A stretch of 20,185 nt of DNA from a virus: IMG/VR virus record IMGVR_UViG_3300031952_001450, positions 1-20,185 of that record; one strand, given 5' to 3'. The position numbers and the translations under genes were made by a program. Below are positions 19,912-20,185 of this stretch, in pieces. Position 1 is the stretch's first letter. Every line of letters starts with the position of its first letter. The notes under the pieces are model-generated. The model did not search any database and had not been told where the DNA came from. It was given only the letters and a program-made list of their open reading frames with translations.

Positions 19912-20185
19912 TTAAAACAAAGAATAGTTGTAAATTAAATTTAGAAAATCCTCCATCTCCATTAAGGCTCTTTGGGTATTAGTCTCCATACCTCTAAATC
20001 TTACCGATAGTTTACCTGTTTCCATATCAACTCTGTCTATATAAAATGTTTTCTTTGGGTTAGTAGGAAAATCATGCCATTTTCCAAATTCGAATTTTTT
20101 GGAGATTTCATTATATACTTTTTTAACCTTTTCTATATTCTCACCTTCAAATGAATCTAATACTCTATCTAATACTCGTTCAGCC
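19912..20185 (-). CDS. Unknown protein, C-terminal part (runs off right edge)
   Basis: An open frame enters from the right edge and ends at TAA 19914-19912, giving 90 complete codons. It reads AERVLDRVLDSFEGENIEKV, later FGKWHDFPTNPKKTFYIDRV, and ends MEMEDFLNLIYNYSLF. It is charged with a helical start and end and a central beta-like part (KLSVRFRGMETN). No family is recognised. It is 36 nt upstream of the M20 gene on the same strand. Confidence 0.65.
   Translation of the reverse strand, partial: AERVLDRVLDSFEGENIEKVKKVYNEISKKFEFGKWHDFPTNPKKTFYIDRVDMETGKLSVRFRGMETNTQRALMEMEDFLNLIYNYSLF

Overview
The window is about 20 kb of very AT-rich DNA from a tailed bacteriophage of the broad T4-like (myovirus) head-assembly type. 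It holds a two-part large terminase (gp17-like), a gp20-like portal and the N-terminal part of a gp21-like prohead protease, in T4 order on the minus strand. No tail sheath or tube genes lie between terminase and portal, unlike T4 itself. Start codons lack Shine-Dalgarno sequences and are preceded by A/T-rich leaders. This suits a Bacteroidota (perhaps marine flavobacterial) host, as does one TTTG-N19-TAnnTTTG promoter-like site near 19.9 kb. The host assignment is inference.

Layout from right to left, the direction of most transcription: a partial unknown gene (19912-20185); a short M20-type metallopeptidase with its own terminator; an unknown 182-aa gene with a coding-like extension after its stop; then the only plus-strand gene, an N-domain-less ClpC-type AAA+ unfoldase (16267-18309), divergent from a small heat-shock protein (15742-16113) across a 153-bp region with four TGACA/TGTCA repeats. 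Next are a short acidic protein with a candidate head-targeting leader and a terminator. A cell-wall-degrading block follows (11112-15216): an M23 peptidase and a muramidase-like protein as two overlapping genes, a KTSC-domain protein, and a 720-aa polypeptide combining nucleotidyltransferase, peptidoglycan-binding, M23 and glucosaminidase-like domains. A 58-aa unknown and four unknown probable structural proteins (7014-10855) lead to the terminase.

The most striking locus is 3610-7010. The large terminase is encoded as two separate genes that carry the halves of an atypically split intein: a 31-aa IntN and a 108-aa IntC. A free-standing EDxHD/Vsr-like homing endonuclease gene lies between them. 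Protein trans-splicing would join QELE to CNFLGSG and restore a normal gp17-like ATPase-nuclease of about 590 aa. IntN and IntC resemble the AceL-TerL intein as I remember it. The portal, a putative prohead core protein, a 150-aa unknown behind a perfect sigma70-type promoter, and the prohead protease complete the left end.

A TATTTAT element recurs 4-21 nt upstream of many start codons and is probably a phage promoter motif. Probable functional sets are: terminase, portal, core and protease for head assembly and packaging; the hydrolases for entry or lysis; and ClpC with Hsp20 for protein quality control or takeover of host ClpP.
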